Shown here piece by piece: positions 17,823 through 26,408 of a DNA stretch of 61,524 nucleotides. Under the pieces are notes generated by a model. The model saw only the letters and a list, made by a program, of their open reading frames with translations, was not told where the DNA came from and searched no databases. The first letter of the stretch is position 1. Every line of letters begins with the position of its first letter. The stretch comes from Nitrososphaerota archaeon (lineage in GTDB: Archaea > Thermoproteota > Nitrososphaeria > Nitrososphaerales > Gagatemarchaeaceae). The DNA lies in the NCBI GenBank assembly GCA_016200045.1, contig JACQFN010000001.1, positions 1-61,524 on the forward strand, read 5' to 3'. The translations under genes were made by a program, and so were the position numbers.

Positions 17823-17911
17823 GGCGCCGTAGCTCAGCATGGTAGAGCAGCAGGCTGTTAGCCCGGGAGGCAGAGACCTGTTGGTCGTCGGTTCGAGTCC
17901 GACCGGCGCCG
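17823..17911 (+). tRNA. tRNA-Asn(GTT) with a 15-nt intron
   Basis: Acceptor GGCGCCG pairs with CGGCGCC (17904-17910), G73. D stem GCTC/GAGC, anticodon stem GCAGG/CCTGT, T arm GTCGG-TTCGAGT-CCGAC. The anticodon loop reads CTGTTA, then an intron of about 15 nt (GCCCGGGAGGCAGAG), then A. The intron is at the canonical 37/38 position. No CCA is encoded. Confidence 0.92.
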
Positions 17912-18010
17912 CTCGAAGAGCAACGTGCCCGAAGCTGGCCAATTTGGGCCAGGAAACCCGGAGGAGCGCTCAACTTCTTATCGCCGCGGTGATTCCCGCC
18001 TGACGCACGC

Positions 18011-18964
18011 TTGAACCTTGGTCACGAGCATGATATCGAATTTCGGCCTGTGCCTCCGTACAACTTCGAACTCACGATGAGTAAACCTGCAGGGTGGCGT
18101 CTCTTCAACAGGAACGAGGTTTTCGACAGGGAAACGCTGTGGACCAGCGCCAGGTTCGAAGGGGAACCGGTCGGATTCAGGTTGAGGTCCTATGGCACTA
18201 CGGAACGGCCGAGAATCCAGGTGAGAGCCTACTCCAAACGGCCCATGTCTTCGCTTTCCGTCTCCAAGCTTGCAAACAAGATTAGCTTCTTGATCGGAGC
18301 AGACGATGAGCTAGCCCCGTTCTATTCGATGGCAAGAGGGGACGGGGTGCTGAAGCACACGCTCGACGACCTCTACGGCATGCACAAGACGTTGCGATTT
18401 TCGCTCTTCGATTCCGTGATACTCGGAGTCTGTCTTCAAATGGCTACCCTAAGGAGGACTCTCTCGATGATGGACTCGATAGACGCGACCTACGGAGACA
18501 GTCTAGAGTTCGACGGGAGAAGGATGTTGACCGCGCCTTCTCCCCAGAGGATAGCAAGGCTCGACGTCGCGGAGTTCAGCCGAGCGTGCAAGCTAGGCTA
18601 TCGGGGAAGATACATCGTAGAATCAGCTAAGATAATCACGCATGGTTTCCCCGACGTTGAAGAACTCGCGAAGATGACCCCTCTGGAGGCCAAAGAGAAG
18701 ATCATGGAGCTCCCGGGACTCGGGGATTTTTCAGCCGACATCGCAAGCCCGCATGGGGGCTTCCCGATCGACGCCTGGAGCGTCCACGTCTTCAGCGTCC
18801 TGCTGTTCGGAAAGGACACGGTAGATGGCCGAGGAGCCATCGAACGGGTCAAGAAGGCAGGAATCAATAGGTGGGGCAGGTGGAGCTGGATGGCGTTCTT
18901 CTACGTCGCGCAGGACATACCCGACCTGTCAGCCCGGCTGGGAGTACGGCTCCGCCCGTCGTGA
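18011..18964 (+). CDS. HhH-GPD DNA glycosylase (AlkA/OGG-like)
   Basis: 317 residues from a TTG. The N-terminal domain of about 100 residues is beta-rich, as in AlkA/OGG1. The central helical part contains FDSVILGVCLQMATLRRTL, a typical first HhH-GPD helix. The hairpin-helix-hairpin is MELPGLGDFSADIA, followed by FPIDAWSVHVF with the catalytic aspartate. The lysine of bifunctional OGG-type enzymes is not evident in the hairpin, so a monofunctional base excision glycosylase for alkylated or oxidised purines is likely. An AlkD-type glycosylase gene lies 3 kb away. Confidence 0.82.
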   Translation: MNLGHEHDIEFRPVPPYNFELTMSKPAGWRLFNRNEVFDRETLWTSARFEGEPVGFRLRSYGTTERPRIQVRAYSKRPMSSLSVSKLANKISFLIGADDELAPFYSMARGDGVLKHTLDDLYGMHKTLRFSLFDSVILGVCLQMATLRRTLSMMDSIDATYGDSLEFDGRRMLTAPSPQRIARLDVAEFSRACKLGYRGRYIVESAKIITHGFPDVEELAKMTPLEAKEKIMELPGLGDFSADIASPHGGFPIDAWSVHVFSVLLFGKDTVDGRGAIERVKKAGINRWGRWSWMAFFYVAQDIPDLSARLGVRLRPS

Positions 18965-19012
18965 AGCCTCACGTTCACCTGCGAGGTTCGGTCGTTCCGC
19001 TTCGCACCGCTC

Positions 19013-19945
19013 TCAGAGCCAGCTCCTCCGGCGGAAGTAGAGCAGCATGACGATCGCAGGGCCGAAGGCAATCAACATCAGGAGTATGAAGGCGGTGAAC
19101 GGCCCGAGAAACGTCGGAGAGCCTGAAGCGATCCCGCCTGGGAGCAGGACGTTCATCCCGTAGATCGCCCCCACTACTGTCGCGGGTATCGTGAGCGTGA
19201 AGATGATCGTCAGGACTGATAGCACCTTGTTGGTAAGCTCGGTGCTCAGGACGTAGTCGGTGTCCTTGTAGATCTCGATCGTCTCCTCCGCCTCCTCAAG
19301 GACCGCCCAGGCCTTCTCGATGTGGTCGCGGATGTCCCCGAAGTACTTGTTCAGCTCCTCCTCGCTGAACCTCTGGGCGTCGACCGTCATGTCGAGGAAG
19401 AGCCTCCTTAGAGGCGCGACTGTCCTCCTGAGCTCCGCGATCAACCTCCTCTGCGTCATCAGCTCGAGGGCGACCGACAGCCTCGAATCGAACACCTTGT
19501 CCTCGACCTCTTCGAGGTCGACCTTGACCTTCTTGAGCATCGGGAACAGGTCGTTGACCAAGGTGTCTATCACGTGGTAGAGAACCCGGGTCGAAGACTT
19601 CATGAAGGACGTCCGGGTGGCTTCGTCGTCTCGGCACTTCTCGAAGACGCCGCCTACGCTTTTGAGCTCTGAGCTGTGGATGGTGACGAAGAAGTCTCTT
19701 CCCAGGAACATGGAAAGCTGGCTTTCGCGGGTAAGGCGCCTCGTCTGGTCGTAGACCGGGAACTGCAGCAGGACGAACACGTGGTCCTCATAGTCGTCCA
19801 CCTTCGGGAGCTGGCGCTTGGAGAGGCAGTCGTCGAGGTTCAGCGGATGGAACGGGTACCTGCTCCCCAGCTTTGTGATGTCGTCGGAGGTCGGGTCCTC
19901 GACGTCCGTCCAGGTCAGCCCTCCGACAGTAATCTGGCGCATCAT
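19013..19945 (-). CDS. corA: CorA-type magnesium/divalent cation channel
   Basis: 310 residues. The soluble funnel begins with WTDVEDPTSDDI and HPLNLDDCL. Long helices follow (EEVEDKVFDSRLSVALELMTQRRLIAELRR). Two C-terminal spans flank the pore signature IYGMNVLLPGG, with the GMN selectivity motif. A basic tail FRRRSWL follows. It would form a pentamer in the cell membrane. The GMN-x-x-L-P form is typical of archaeal CorA. It is the end of a minus-strand run and has no close partner gene. Confidence 0.93.
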   Translation of the reverse strand: MMRQITVGGLTWTDVEDPTSDDITKLGSRYPFHPLNLDDCLSKRQLPKVDDYEDHVFVLLQFPVYDQTRRLTRESQLSMFLGRDFFVTIHSSELKSVGGVFEKCRDDEATRTSFMKSSTRVLYHVIDTLVNDLFPMLKKVKVDLEEVEDKVFDSRLSVALELMTQRRLIAELRRTVAPLRRLFLDMTVDAQRFSEEELNKYFGDIRDHIEKAWAVLEEAEETIEIYKDTDYVLSTELTNKVLSVLTIIFTLTIPATVVGAIYGMNVLLPGGIASGSPTFLGPFTAFILLMLIAFGPAIVMLLYFRRRSWL

Positions 19946-19987
19946 AAGACAATCAACAGAGGGCCTGTCCTCCCCTCGAAGGTCGCT

Positions 19988-20410
19988 CTATACGGGGAAA
20001 GGAAAGAGATCCGGATAACTGACATTGAAGACCGCTCCAAGCGCTGCGTCGAGGATGAGGAAGAGTACGAAAGCGAGGACGGCAATCCCCACAGCTCCTA
20101 TCCAGCTCGTGTCGAAGGCAGCACGGTACACCGCGAGCCAGGCGATGAACGCCAGGATCAGGGCCCAGATCCCCGCCGACGCGCCCAGCACTGAGCCGAG
20201 GAAGAGGGTCACTCCGAAGTTGACTATCCAGTATACTATGGTCCCGCCGAGGGTCGCCCCCATGGCCTGTCCGAACCTAGCCTCTCCGCCTGTGATTGCC
20301 TTCGCAGAAAGGTACACAGGGATGGAGATGATTACCCAGAGAATCAACAGCCCGACGAGCGTGAACAGGATGTTTGCCAAGGAGGGCCTCGGCCTCGGTC
20401 TGGTCTCCAT
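19988..20410 (-). CDS. Small integral membrane protein, unknown function
   Basis: 140 residues with a proline/arginine-rich cytosolic start (METRPRPRPS) and four predicted spans. The spans are rich in glycine, alanine and valine. No catalytic residues or family signature are recognised. The gene lies between corA and the inositol-phosphate synthase on the same strand, 42 bp from corA, so it could share a transcript with corA. Coding status is supported by the hydrophobic pattern and clean ATG start. Confidence 0.65.
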   Translation of the reverse strand: METRPRPRPSLANILFTLVGLLILWVIISIPVYLSAKAITGGEARFGQAMGATLGGTIVYWIVNFGVTLFLGSVLGASAGIWALILAFIAWLAVYRAAFDTSWIGAVGIAVLAFVLFLILDAALGAVFNVSYPDLFPFPV

Positions 20411-20456
20411 TATTTAAAGCAGGAAACGGGTCAACCCGTTTGTCCGCCGAGTAGGT

Positions 20457-21509
20457 CTACCTGCTCACGAACGATTTGGCGAACATCTCGTAGGCGACGT
20501 CGAATTTCTCATGCTTTGGTGGCGACTTGAACCCGTACGCGCAAATCTCTTGGGCCTTCGCCGTTTCCTTGGAGCGGGCCGAGGACGATGTCGCTCTCAG
20601 CACGTCCAGGAGCACGTTCCCGGCATTCGCGCCGTCGGCTGACCTTAGGTAGACGTCCACCGAGATGCCGGAGTTCATGAACCCGGCCCCTTCGAACCAG
20701 AAATAGGATGTCCGGTCGTTTCCCATGTAGTCGACGAAGTCGGTCGTCCCGGCGACTGTCTCGAACTTGTAGGGCACCTCCGACGAGACCGAGGTGGTCT
20801 TGACTTCCCGCTTCGCCATCTTGATCCCCTCGTCGATGGTGTTCAGCGTCTCTGAGCCTCCCCCTACGTCGAGCTGGTAGCTCTTCGATACCTTGACGCC
20901 CCTCCTTATCATGAGGCCAAGGAGCCCCTTGTGGAAGACCGTCCCTCCGAACTGGCTCATCAGGTCGTCCCCCACCAGTGGAAGCTTTGCTCTCCCGAAC
21001 TGAGCCGCAAGCACGCGGTTCTTCAGGACCAGGGAGGGGGTGCAGTTCACGAATGCGCAGCCTGCTTCCAGCGCCGCCCGCGCGTATTCTTCCGAGGACG
21101 CGTCCGAGCCTGATGAGATCAGGTTCACAAGTATGTCGGTTCTTGACTTCTCGAGCTCACCCGCCACCGTCTTCCGCGTGGAACTCGAAAGCTTCTCCCC
21201 CTCAAGGTGAGGGGCGACCTGCCCCTTCAGAATCCCTGGAGAAACCTTCACCCCCGAGGGGGGAATATCTGCGTACCTCCTCGCGACGTTGGGGGCCTCG
21301 AAAAGCGCCTTGGAGAGGTCGCGGCCGACCTTACGCGAGTCGACATCGAACGCTGCGACCACGGAGAGGTCCTTCGGAGCCAGGCCGGCTACGACAGGAT
21401 GCCAGAGCCCCTTCGTTTCCTTCCCGGAATAGAATCTGAGCCCCTGTACGAAGACCGAGGCGCAGTTGCCAACGCCGGCTAAGGCCAGCTTTACCGGCAT
21501 GTTGCTCAC
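20457..21509 (-). CDS. ino1: Myo-inositol-1-phosphate synthase
   Basis: 350 residues, GTG start. The NAD-binding fold starts LALAGVGNCASVFVQGL. Conserved blocks follow: VVAAFDVDSRKVGRDL, NCTPSLVLKN, GDDLMSQFGGTVFHKGLLGLM, and SKSYQLDVGGGSETLN with the family lysine and asparagine. The enzyme isomerises glucose-6-phosphate to inositol-phosphate, which archaea use for archaetidylinositol lipids and in some cases for di-inositol phosphate. Its start overlaps the stop of the upstream small membrane protein (GTGA), so they are co-translated. Confidence 0.93.
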   Translation of the reverse strand: MSNMPVKLALAGVGNCASVFVQGLRFYSGKETKGLWHPVVAGLAPKDLSVVAAFDVDSRKVGRDLSKALFEAPNVARRYADIPPSGVKVSPGILKGQVAPHLEGEKLSSSTRKTVAGELEKSRTDILVNLISSGSDASSEEYARAALEAGCAFVNCTPSLVLKNRVLAAQFGRAKLPLVGDDLMSQFGGTVFHKGLLGLMIRRGVKVSKSYQLDVGGGSETLNTIDEGIKMAKREVKTTSVSSEVPYKFETVAGTTDFVDYMGNDRTSYFWFEGAGFMNSGISVDVYLRSADGANAGNVLLDVLRATSSSARSKETAKAQEICAYGFKSPPKHEKFDVAYEMFAKSFVSR

Positions 21510-21709
21510 TTGAACTTCGCTACTACAGCGAAGACGCCGGTGAGGAGCAGGAGTGCCCCGACCGCGTAGTTCACCGTCGAGATGACGGGGGCGAGCACTG
21601 AAACGTTCGAGTACGTGAGGTAGATTAGCGCTAAACCGAATCCGAGCACTATCAGCCCCACGAGTCTGATGAGCGCGTCGACCCTTGACTGCTGCGCCGT
21701 GAAGCTCAT
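21506..21709 (-). CDS. Two-span small membrane protein, unknown
   Basis: 67 residues from the ATG at 21709 (MSFTAQQSRVDAL). It has two spans (LIGLIVLGFGLALIYLTY-like and VNYAVGALLLLTGVFAVVA) and ends AKFK. The longer open frame from 21829 runs into the divergent AlkD gene and is not believable. The stop overlaps the ino1 start by 4 bp, so translation is coupled to inositol-phosphate synthase. A role in lipid-related membrane organisation is only a guess from the neighbour. Confidence 0.7.
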   Translation of the reverse strand: MSFTAQQSRVDALIRLVGLIVLGFGLALIYLTYSNVSVLAPVISTVNYAVGALLLLTGVFAVVAKFK

Positions 21710-21770
21710 TCCAGGTCTCTTGAAGGCGAACGAGGAAGGGTATTTAGAAGTTCTTTGACATCGGAGCCTC

Positions 21771-22454
21771 GTGAGAGCCTCGGACGTAGTAGCGGAACTC
21801 AGAAAGATGGCGGACCCGTCCGCAGTCAAGGGAATGGCGCGATTCGGAATCGCGACCGATGGCGCGCTGGGGATTTCCGTCCCGTCCCTCAGGCTGCTGG
21901 CCCGTCGGCTCGGAAGGGACCACGCGCTTGCGCTCTTCCTCTGGAAATCTGGAGTCCACGAGGCGCGGATTCTTGCTGCGATGGTCGACGAGCCTTCGAA
22001 GGTGACGGAGGGTCAGATGGAGGCATGGGTCTCGGGCTTCGATTCGTGGGATGTCTGCGACGGGTGCTGCGGTTCTCTCTTCGACAAGACCCCTTTCGCC
22101 TACGCCAAGGCCCTCGAGTGGTCAAGGAGAGAACAGGAGTTCGTCAAGAGGGCCGGGTATGCTCTCATGGCCGAGCTCGCCGTCCACGACAAAGCGGCTC
22201 CCGATTCAAACTTTCTCCGCTTCTTCGGAGCCATCCGCAGGGGATCGAGGGACGAGAGAAACTTCGTTAAGAAGGCCGTCAACTGGGCCCTCAGGCAGAT
22301 AGGGAAGAGGAATCCCCGGTTGAACAGGGAAGCGGTGAAGCTCGCGAAGGAGATTGCGGATATAGACTCGGCGAGCTCGAGGTGGGTGGCTTCGGACGCG
22401 ATTCGGGAACTGACGAGCAGATCCGTGCGGGCGAGGCTCAGGCGCTCTTCATGA
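21771..22454 (+). CDS. AlkD-like DNA alkylation repair protein
   Basis: 227 residues from a GTG, built of HEAT-like helical repeats. AlkD-like blocks are present: GISVPSLRLLARRLGRDHALALFLWKSGVHEARILAAMVDEP, then WVSGFDSWDVCDGCC, then FVKRAGYALMAELAVHDK, then NFVKKAVNWALRQIGKRNP. The family removes bulky or cationic alkylated bases. It is convergent with the topoisomerase VI A gene, overlapping its end by 17 bp. Its promoter region is shared with the divergent ino1 operon. Confidence 0.88.
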   Translation: MRASDVVAELRKMADPSAVKGMARFGIATDGALGISVPSLRLLARRLGRDHALALFLWKSGVHEARILAAMVDEPSKVTEGQMEAWVSGFDSWDVCDGCCGSLFDKTPFAYAKALEWSRREQEFVKRAGYALMAELAVHDKAAPDSNFLRFFGAIRRGSRDERNFVKKAVNWALRQIGKRNPRLNREAVKLAKEIADIDSASSRWVASDAIRELTSRSVRARLRRSS

Positions 22455-23535
22455 GCTGGAGCTTTTCCGGGAGGTAGGTGTCCACGATGTAGCTCAGGCC
22501 GTAGCGTGCGAAGGCTTCCTGCTCGCTCTTCTTCTTGATCTTCAGAAACACGTCGAGCTCGTCGTGCCACATCTTCTCCGTGTACCGAGGGTCCTGCTTC
22601 AACTCGTACAGCCTCTTGATGTCGACGTCCGTGAGTTTGTCAGACGGGAGCTTGTACTTCACTATGTCAGAGGCCCAGACCCCGAGCCAGACGGCGTCGG
22701 GAGTTGTCAGCTCTCGCAGGTGGGCGGCACCGGCCGAGCCGCTCTTGCAGACCATCGCGATGTGGGCCCCCCACGGGTCCGCGTCGCAGAGGATCCCGAC
22801 CGGTAGCCCGAGCTCCTGGTTCAGGCGCCTGAGAAGGAACCGGGTGGACCGGGGGGGTTGCCCTGCGGTGTTGATCAGGATGGCCTTGTACTTCTGGTGC
22901 ACCCTCTCCTCGATGAATCTGGTGAACAGTCCCCCCTTCTCTATGGCGATGACCATCTCGGCGTCCGTCTCCGCGAACTCCGCGGTCGTCAGGGCCGGGC
23001 CTATCATCACGCCGTCCGGGTTGGCCGAGAGGTCTGCCTTCTTGCCCTCGTAGCCCGGGACAGTGTACTCGATGGTCATGTTCCCGAATATGGCGCTCCG
23101 CTCTTCTGGGTAGATGTTCATCCCCTCTCTGGCCGTCTGCATGAGGACCTCGAGGTCGGTTATCAGCTCGTCCGACTCGGACTGGTCCTGGAACTCGACG
23201 TCGAAGGCCTGCGCCGAATAGAAGACGTCTCTGAGGGTCGATGTCCGCTTTTCGTCCACGAGCTTCTTCGCGAAATAGGCGAGCCAGACGAGCTGGGTGA
23301 AGGGACGGATGTGTTTGATGTTCCCGGAAGACTTCTTCACTGTCGTCGCCCCAAGGATGAACTGCTGGAGCTTCTTGTCGTATACGATGTTCCTCACCGA
23401 CCTGCTGGCAAGCGTGAGGGACGGGAACCTCCCCTCGTCCAGGTCGGAGTAGACGCTCTCTCCCAGTCCTTTCAGGAGGGACTGGGCGGTGGCCTTCCTA
23501 GCTTCTGCCGTACTCGTCGATTTTCTTTTGCTCAA
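22438..23535 (-). CDS. top6A: DNA topoisomerase VI subunit A (Spo11-like)
   Basis: About 365 residues. The winged-helix DNA-binding domain has the catalytic tyrosine in TLRDVFYSAQAF. The Toprim domain shows MVIAIEKGGLFTRF (acidic residue) and GILCDADPWGAHIA (DxD). With subunit B it makes a type IIB topoisomerase that cuts and passes double strands. I prefer the TTG at 23535 (MSKRKSTSTAEARK), inside the end of top6B, because it gives the usual distance to LLKGLGE. An ATG farther up (23607) is possible. It overlaps top6B by 38 bp in another frame, so the two are translationally coupled. Confidence 0.93.
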   Translation of the reverse strand: MSKRKSTSTAEARKATAQSLLKGLGESVYSDLDEGRFPSLTLASRSVRNIVYDKKLQQFILGATTVKKSSGNIKHIRPFTQLVWLAYFAKKLVDEKRTSTLRDVFYSAQAFDVEFQDQSESDELITDLEVLMQTAREGMNIYPEERSAIFGNMTIEYTVPGYEGKKADLSANPDGVMIGPALTTAEFAETDAEMVIAIEKGGLFTRFIEERVHQKYKAILINTAGQPPRSTRFLLRRLNQELGLPVGILCDADPWGAHIAMVCKSGSAGAAHLRELTTPDAVWLGVWASDIVKYKLPSDKLTDVDIKRLYELKQDPRYTEKMWHDELDVFLKIKKKSEQEAFARYGLSYIVDTYLPEKLQLMKSA

Positions 23536-26314
23536 TCTCCATCGGTCCCGTGGCGTTTTCCTCCCCGGAAGCACCATCTTCCTGAGCGGCTTCGTCCGGC
23601 TGGGCACCTTCCGCCTGCTTCGCTGCCTCGGCGTCTCCCTCCCCGATCAGCTTCCGGTACTTCGGCATGCGCTTCTCCCCGGCCAGCTCGGCGGAGAATT
23701 TCGCGATAAGAGGGAGATACTTGCCGTAAATGTTCATCTTCCTCTGGACCGCCTCCATGCTCCCCTTCTTCGAGAGGTAGATGCCGAGCCTTCTCAGGGC
23801 CTCCCTGGAAGCGTTCCTGATGTCCCTCTGGATCTCCGGCCTGTCCGCGATGTATTCCTTCCCGACCGTCTTGTAGGGGATCTTGGTGGAGCAGATGTGG
23901 GTGATTACCCCCACCGGGGCTTCGGGGGAAACGTGATACCTCCTCCAGTCGACCTCCTCGTTGAGGACTTCGAAGCTGACATCGCTCGAGTTGCCAGACC
24001 ACATCGTCTTTCCTCCTCTTTCGACCAACATTATGTGATTGGGAACCGTAGCGCACCAGACCTTTCCAGCATAGGAAACAGTCCCGACTTCTCTAAGCTT
24101 CGTAGCCTTGTGTTTCACATTTAGGTAGACACAGAGTCCCTTCCTATCGTAACCGAAACTTATCGCGTAACCGCACTTTAGCGCTATTTCGGCGACATCA
24201 TTTGCGAGTTTGACAGAAGAAGTTGTCCCAAAGACCCGCGAACCTGACTTCGTCACCGTTCCGTCACCCTTCATCAGAGCATCGAGAAGAACAACGAGTC
24301 TCTCCTTTGGAAGCCGTTTGAGGTCAGCAGGAATATGCTTCTCCTTGGCATGACCAAGGCGCGAGAAGTATTGGTAAGCCTGTTTGTGACTAAACCTTAT
24401 TTCGTAACTGTGAATTCCCTTCCAAATCCAACGGGGCCTTGCACCGATCGCGCGGATGCATCCATCGATTTCTTCCTTGTAGCGTAAGTCCTTGTCTCCA
24501 AGACCAATCGATATCACGTATCCCCCTTTGTCTCGGAACGCTGAACCTTCTGCGACATACCAGCCGACGAACCTCAACCATTGAGTGACGTCCACCTTGG
24601 CTACCCGGGGCAGGTGGTGGGAGCCTCGTTTCGCCGTCGCAGGAGGGAGAGAGTAAAACTCGGTATCCCATTCGCCCTTCCACCCGGCATCACGCTTCAC
24701 ATAGAAATGAGGCCTGGGGCCGTCGGTGAATCGAAGCTTCCCGTGACTTCCATTTGGCCATCCCCTGACGGTGTTCTTGTGAAGAGATAGTTGGACAGCG
24801 ATGCTGGAATAGTTCGAGCCCGACAACCGTAGCTCCTTGGCCTTTTCGTACGCGATTTCTCTCTCCCTTGTAAGGCTCGTGCGATTCGCAAATGCAGTCA
24901 TGATTTCGGACGCCGTGAAAAATTGGAAGGGACGGTTGGGTCTGGAACAGTACATGCTATGGTTCGGCGTCACAAGCAAGTCCACATAAGGCGACCTCAG
25001 GTGGACCATGGGGCCGTCGTGCGCGTAGCTGATAATCCGACTAGGTTTCTGGTACTCCAGGGAATCCGTCCCGGAATTGAGAGTCGCGATTTCATCCTCG
25101 TAGCTCAGTTCGCGGAATAGTTTGAACCCCTCCCTGGTTAGGACGCGTGTGTCATCGGAGTAACACTCGTCGTACAACAGGGGGATCCGGTTCGCGAACC
25201 TGAAGAGTTTGACACCCGGCTGGAGGACCTTCCCTCCGTAGGCGACCCCCACCTCCACCAGGAACGGGAACCCCGAGTACGACGAAGGAGGGCGGGAGAC
25301 GACCGTGGAAAACTCGGGCTGCAGCTCCTTCCTTATCCCTGCCAGGAGGATCTCCTCCCCCACTGGGGAGAGGCACGCGGCGTCCGGGGCGAGGAAGTCA
25401 GGGAACCTCTGCAGCGCGTCGACTATCGAGACTATCTGGTTGTTGTTGAGCCTCTTGGGAGGGAGCCTGGGGCTGACACCCGCGAACTCGAGGAACCTCA
25501 GCGCGATCCTCTCTCCCACCCTGTGGAAGTGAGAGACCATGAACGACTTCATGTCGTGCTCCTCGGAGAGCTTGATGATCCGCTTGAACGCCTCCACGTC
25601 GATTCCGTACGGATGGGGGAGCGTTTCCTTCGGCGGAGGAGGCATCGAGGTCGTCACGCGCTCGTAGTAGGTCACCTGGCCCTGAGGGTCGACGAAAGTT
25701 ATGTTCGCGTAGCTCGCGACGAGCGCGGTCTGCTTGAAGTAGTCCGCTATCTTCTGCGATGCCCTCAGGTAGTCACCATCGAGGGTGATGTCTACCCTCG
25801 TCCCGGTCGTCCCGTTGGCCTCCGAGTTGAACCTTTTCAGGACGACAGGCCTGTTCTCTCCGATGTCGATCATCATCTGGAACCCGTACTTCTTCTTCCC
25901 GTTGGGGGACGTCGTGATGGTCACCGGCCTGTTCGTGGTTATCTGTCCGTAGAGTATCGCCATGGTCCCGCCGAGGCCGAACATCCCTCTCGACTGCCGG
26001 AGGACGTACTTCGAACCGTAGAACACCTTTCCGAATGCGCTCGGCACGTGCTCAGGCGCGACCCCCGGGCCGTTGTCAATGACGGTGATCCTGTACGGCT
26101 TCGGGTCTGGGACGTCAGTGCCAGCGTTGTCCGAGATTATCCTCACGTACACGTCCGGGTTCGTCCCTGCCAGCTCGCAGGCGTCCATCGAGTTCTCCAC
26201 GAGCTCCCTGACGGCCATGTACAGGGCGCGCGCGGGATTCGTAAACCCTGCTAGGTCGCGATTGCGGTAGAAGAATTCCGAGGGCGATATTTCGGCGAAG
26301 GAGGCCTTGCTCAG
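23498..26314 (-). CDS. top6B: DNA topoisomerase VI subunit B, with intein; probable CTG start
   Basis: From the ATG at 26218 the frame gives 906 residues, but the conserved start of the GHKL ATPase lies before it. In frame upstream is SPSEFFYRNRDLAGF, then NPARALYMAVRELVENSMDA. An upstream TAG ends the open frame, and no ATG, GTG or TTG occurs between it and this block. The best start is the CTG at 26314, behind GGTGGT. Numbered from the ATG, the ATPase shows VIDNGPGV, GMFGLGG and GTRVDI, and the transducer shows FRFANRIPLLYDE at residue 340. The intein occupies residues 352-743; without it the protein is about 546 residues, a normal length. The C-terminus is acidic and low in complexity. Confidence 0.93.
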   Translation of the reverse strand: MSKASFAEISPSEFFYRNRDLAGFTNPARALYMAVRELVENSMDACELAGTNPDVYVRIISDNAGTDVPDPKPYRITVIDNGPGVAPEHVPSAFGKVFYGSKYVLRQSRGMFGLGGTMAILYGQITTNRPVTITTSPNGKKKYGFQMMIDIGENRPVVLKRFNSEANGTTGTRVDITLDGDYLRASQKIADYFKQTALVASYANITFVDPQGQVTYYERVTTSMPPPPKETLPHPYGIDVEAFKRIIKLSEEHDMKSFMVSHFHRVGERIALRFLEFAGVSPRLPPKRLNNNQIVSIVDALQRFPDFLAPDAACLSPVGEEILLAGIRKELQPEFSTVVSRPPSSYSGFPFLVEVGVAYGGKVLQPGVKLFRFANRIPLLYDECYSDDTRVLTREGFKLFRELSYEDEIATLNSGTDSLEYQKPSRIISYAHDGPMVHLRSPYVDLLVTPNHSMYCSRPNRPFQFFTASEIMTAFANRTSLTREREIAYEKAKELRLSGSNYSSIAVQLSLHKNTVRGWPNGSHGKLRFTDGPRPHFYVKRDAGWKGEWDTEFYSLPPATAKRGSHHLPRVAKVDVTQWLRFVGWYVAEGSAFRDKGGYVISIGLGDKDLRYKEEIDGCIRAIGARPRWIWKGIHSYEIRFSHKQAYQYFSRLGHAKEKHIPADLKRLPKERLVVLLDALMKGDGTVTKSGSRVFGTTSSVKLANDVAEIALKCGYAISFGYDRKGLCVYLNVKHKATKLREVGTVSYAGKVWCATVPNHIMLVERGGKTMWSGNSSDVSFEVLNEEVDWRRYHVSPEAPVGVITHICSTKIPYKTVGKEYIADRPEIQRDIRNASREALRRLGIYLSKKGSMEAVQRKMNIYGKYLPLIAKFSAELAGEKRMPKYRKLIGEGDAEAAKQAEGAQPDEAAQEDGASGEENATGPMEIEQKKIDEYGRS
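23990..25165 (-). mobile_element. Intein in topoisomerase VI subunit B (LAGLIDADG plus helix-turn-helix)
   Basis: 392 residues between LLYDE and SSDVSFEVL. It starts with Cys and ends MWSGN, followed by Ser +1. The penultimate residue is Gly, not His, a less common but known arrangement. Block B reads VTPNH. Between the splice parts lies a homeodomain-like helix-turn-helix, KAKELRLSGSNYSSIAVQ followed by LSLHKNTVRGW, about residues 456-490. Two dodecapeptide motifs follow: LRFVGWYVAEGS (548-559) and LVVLLDALMKGDG (641-653). A fully open frame suggests it is intact and was under recent selection. Confidence 0.94.
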
Positions 26315-26408
26315 GTTCTACCACCAGTCGCATTTTCTAACATGAATCGAAGCTTCTAACTGCGGGGGAAACCCCCGCCCACGAGTATCGACGCGAATCG
26401 GATTTAAC

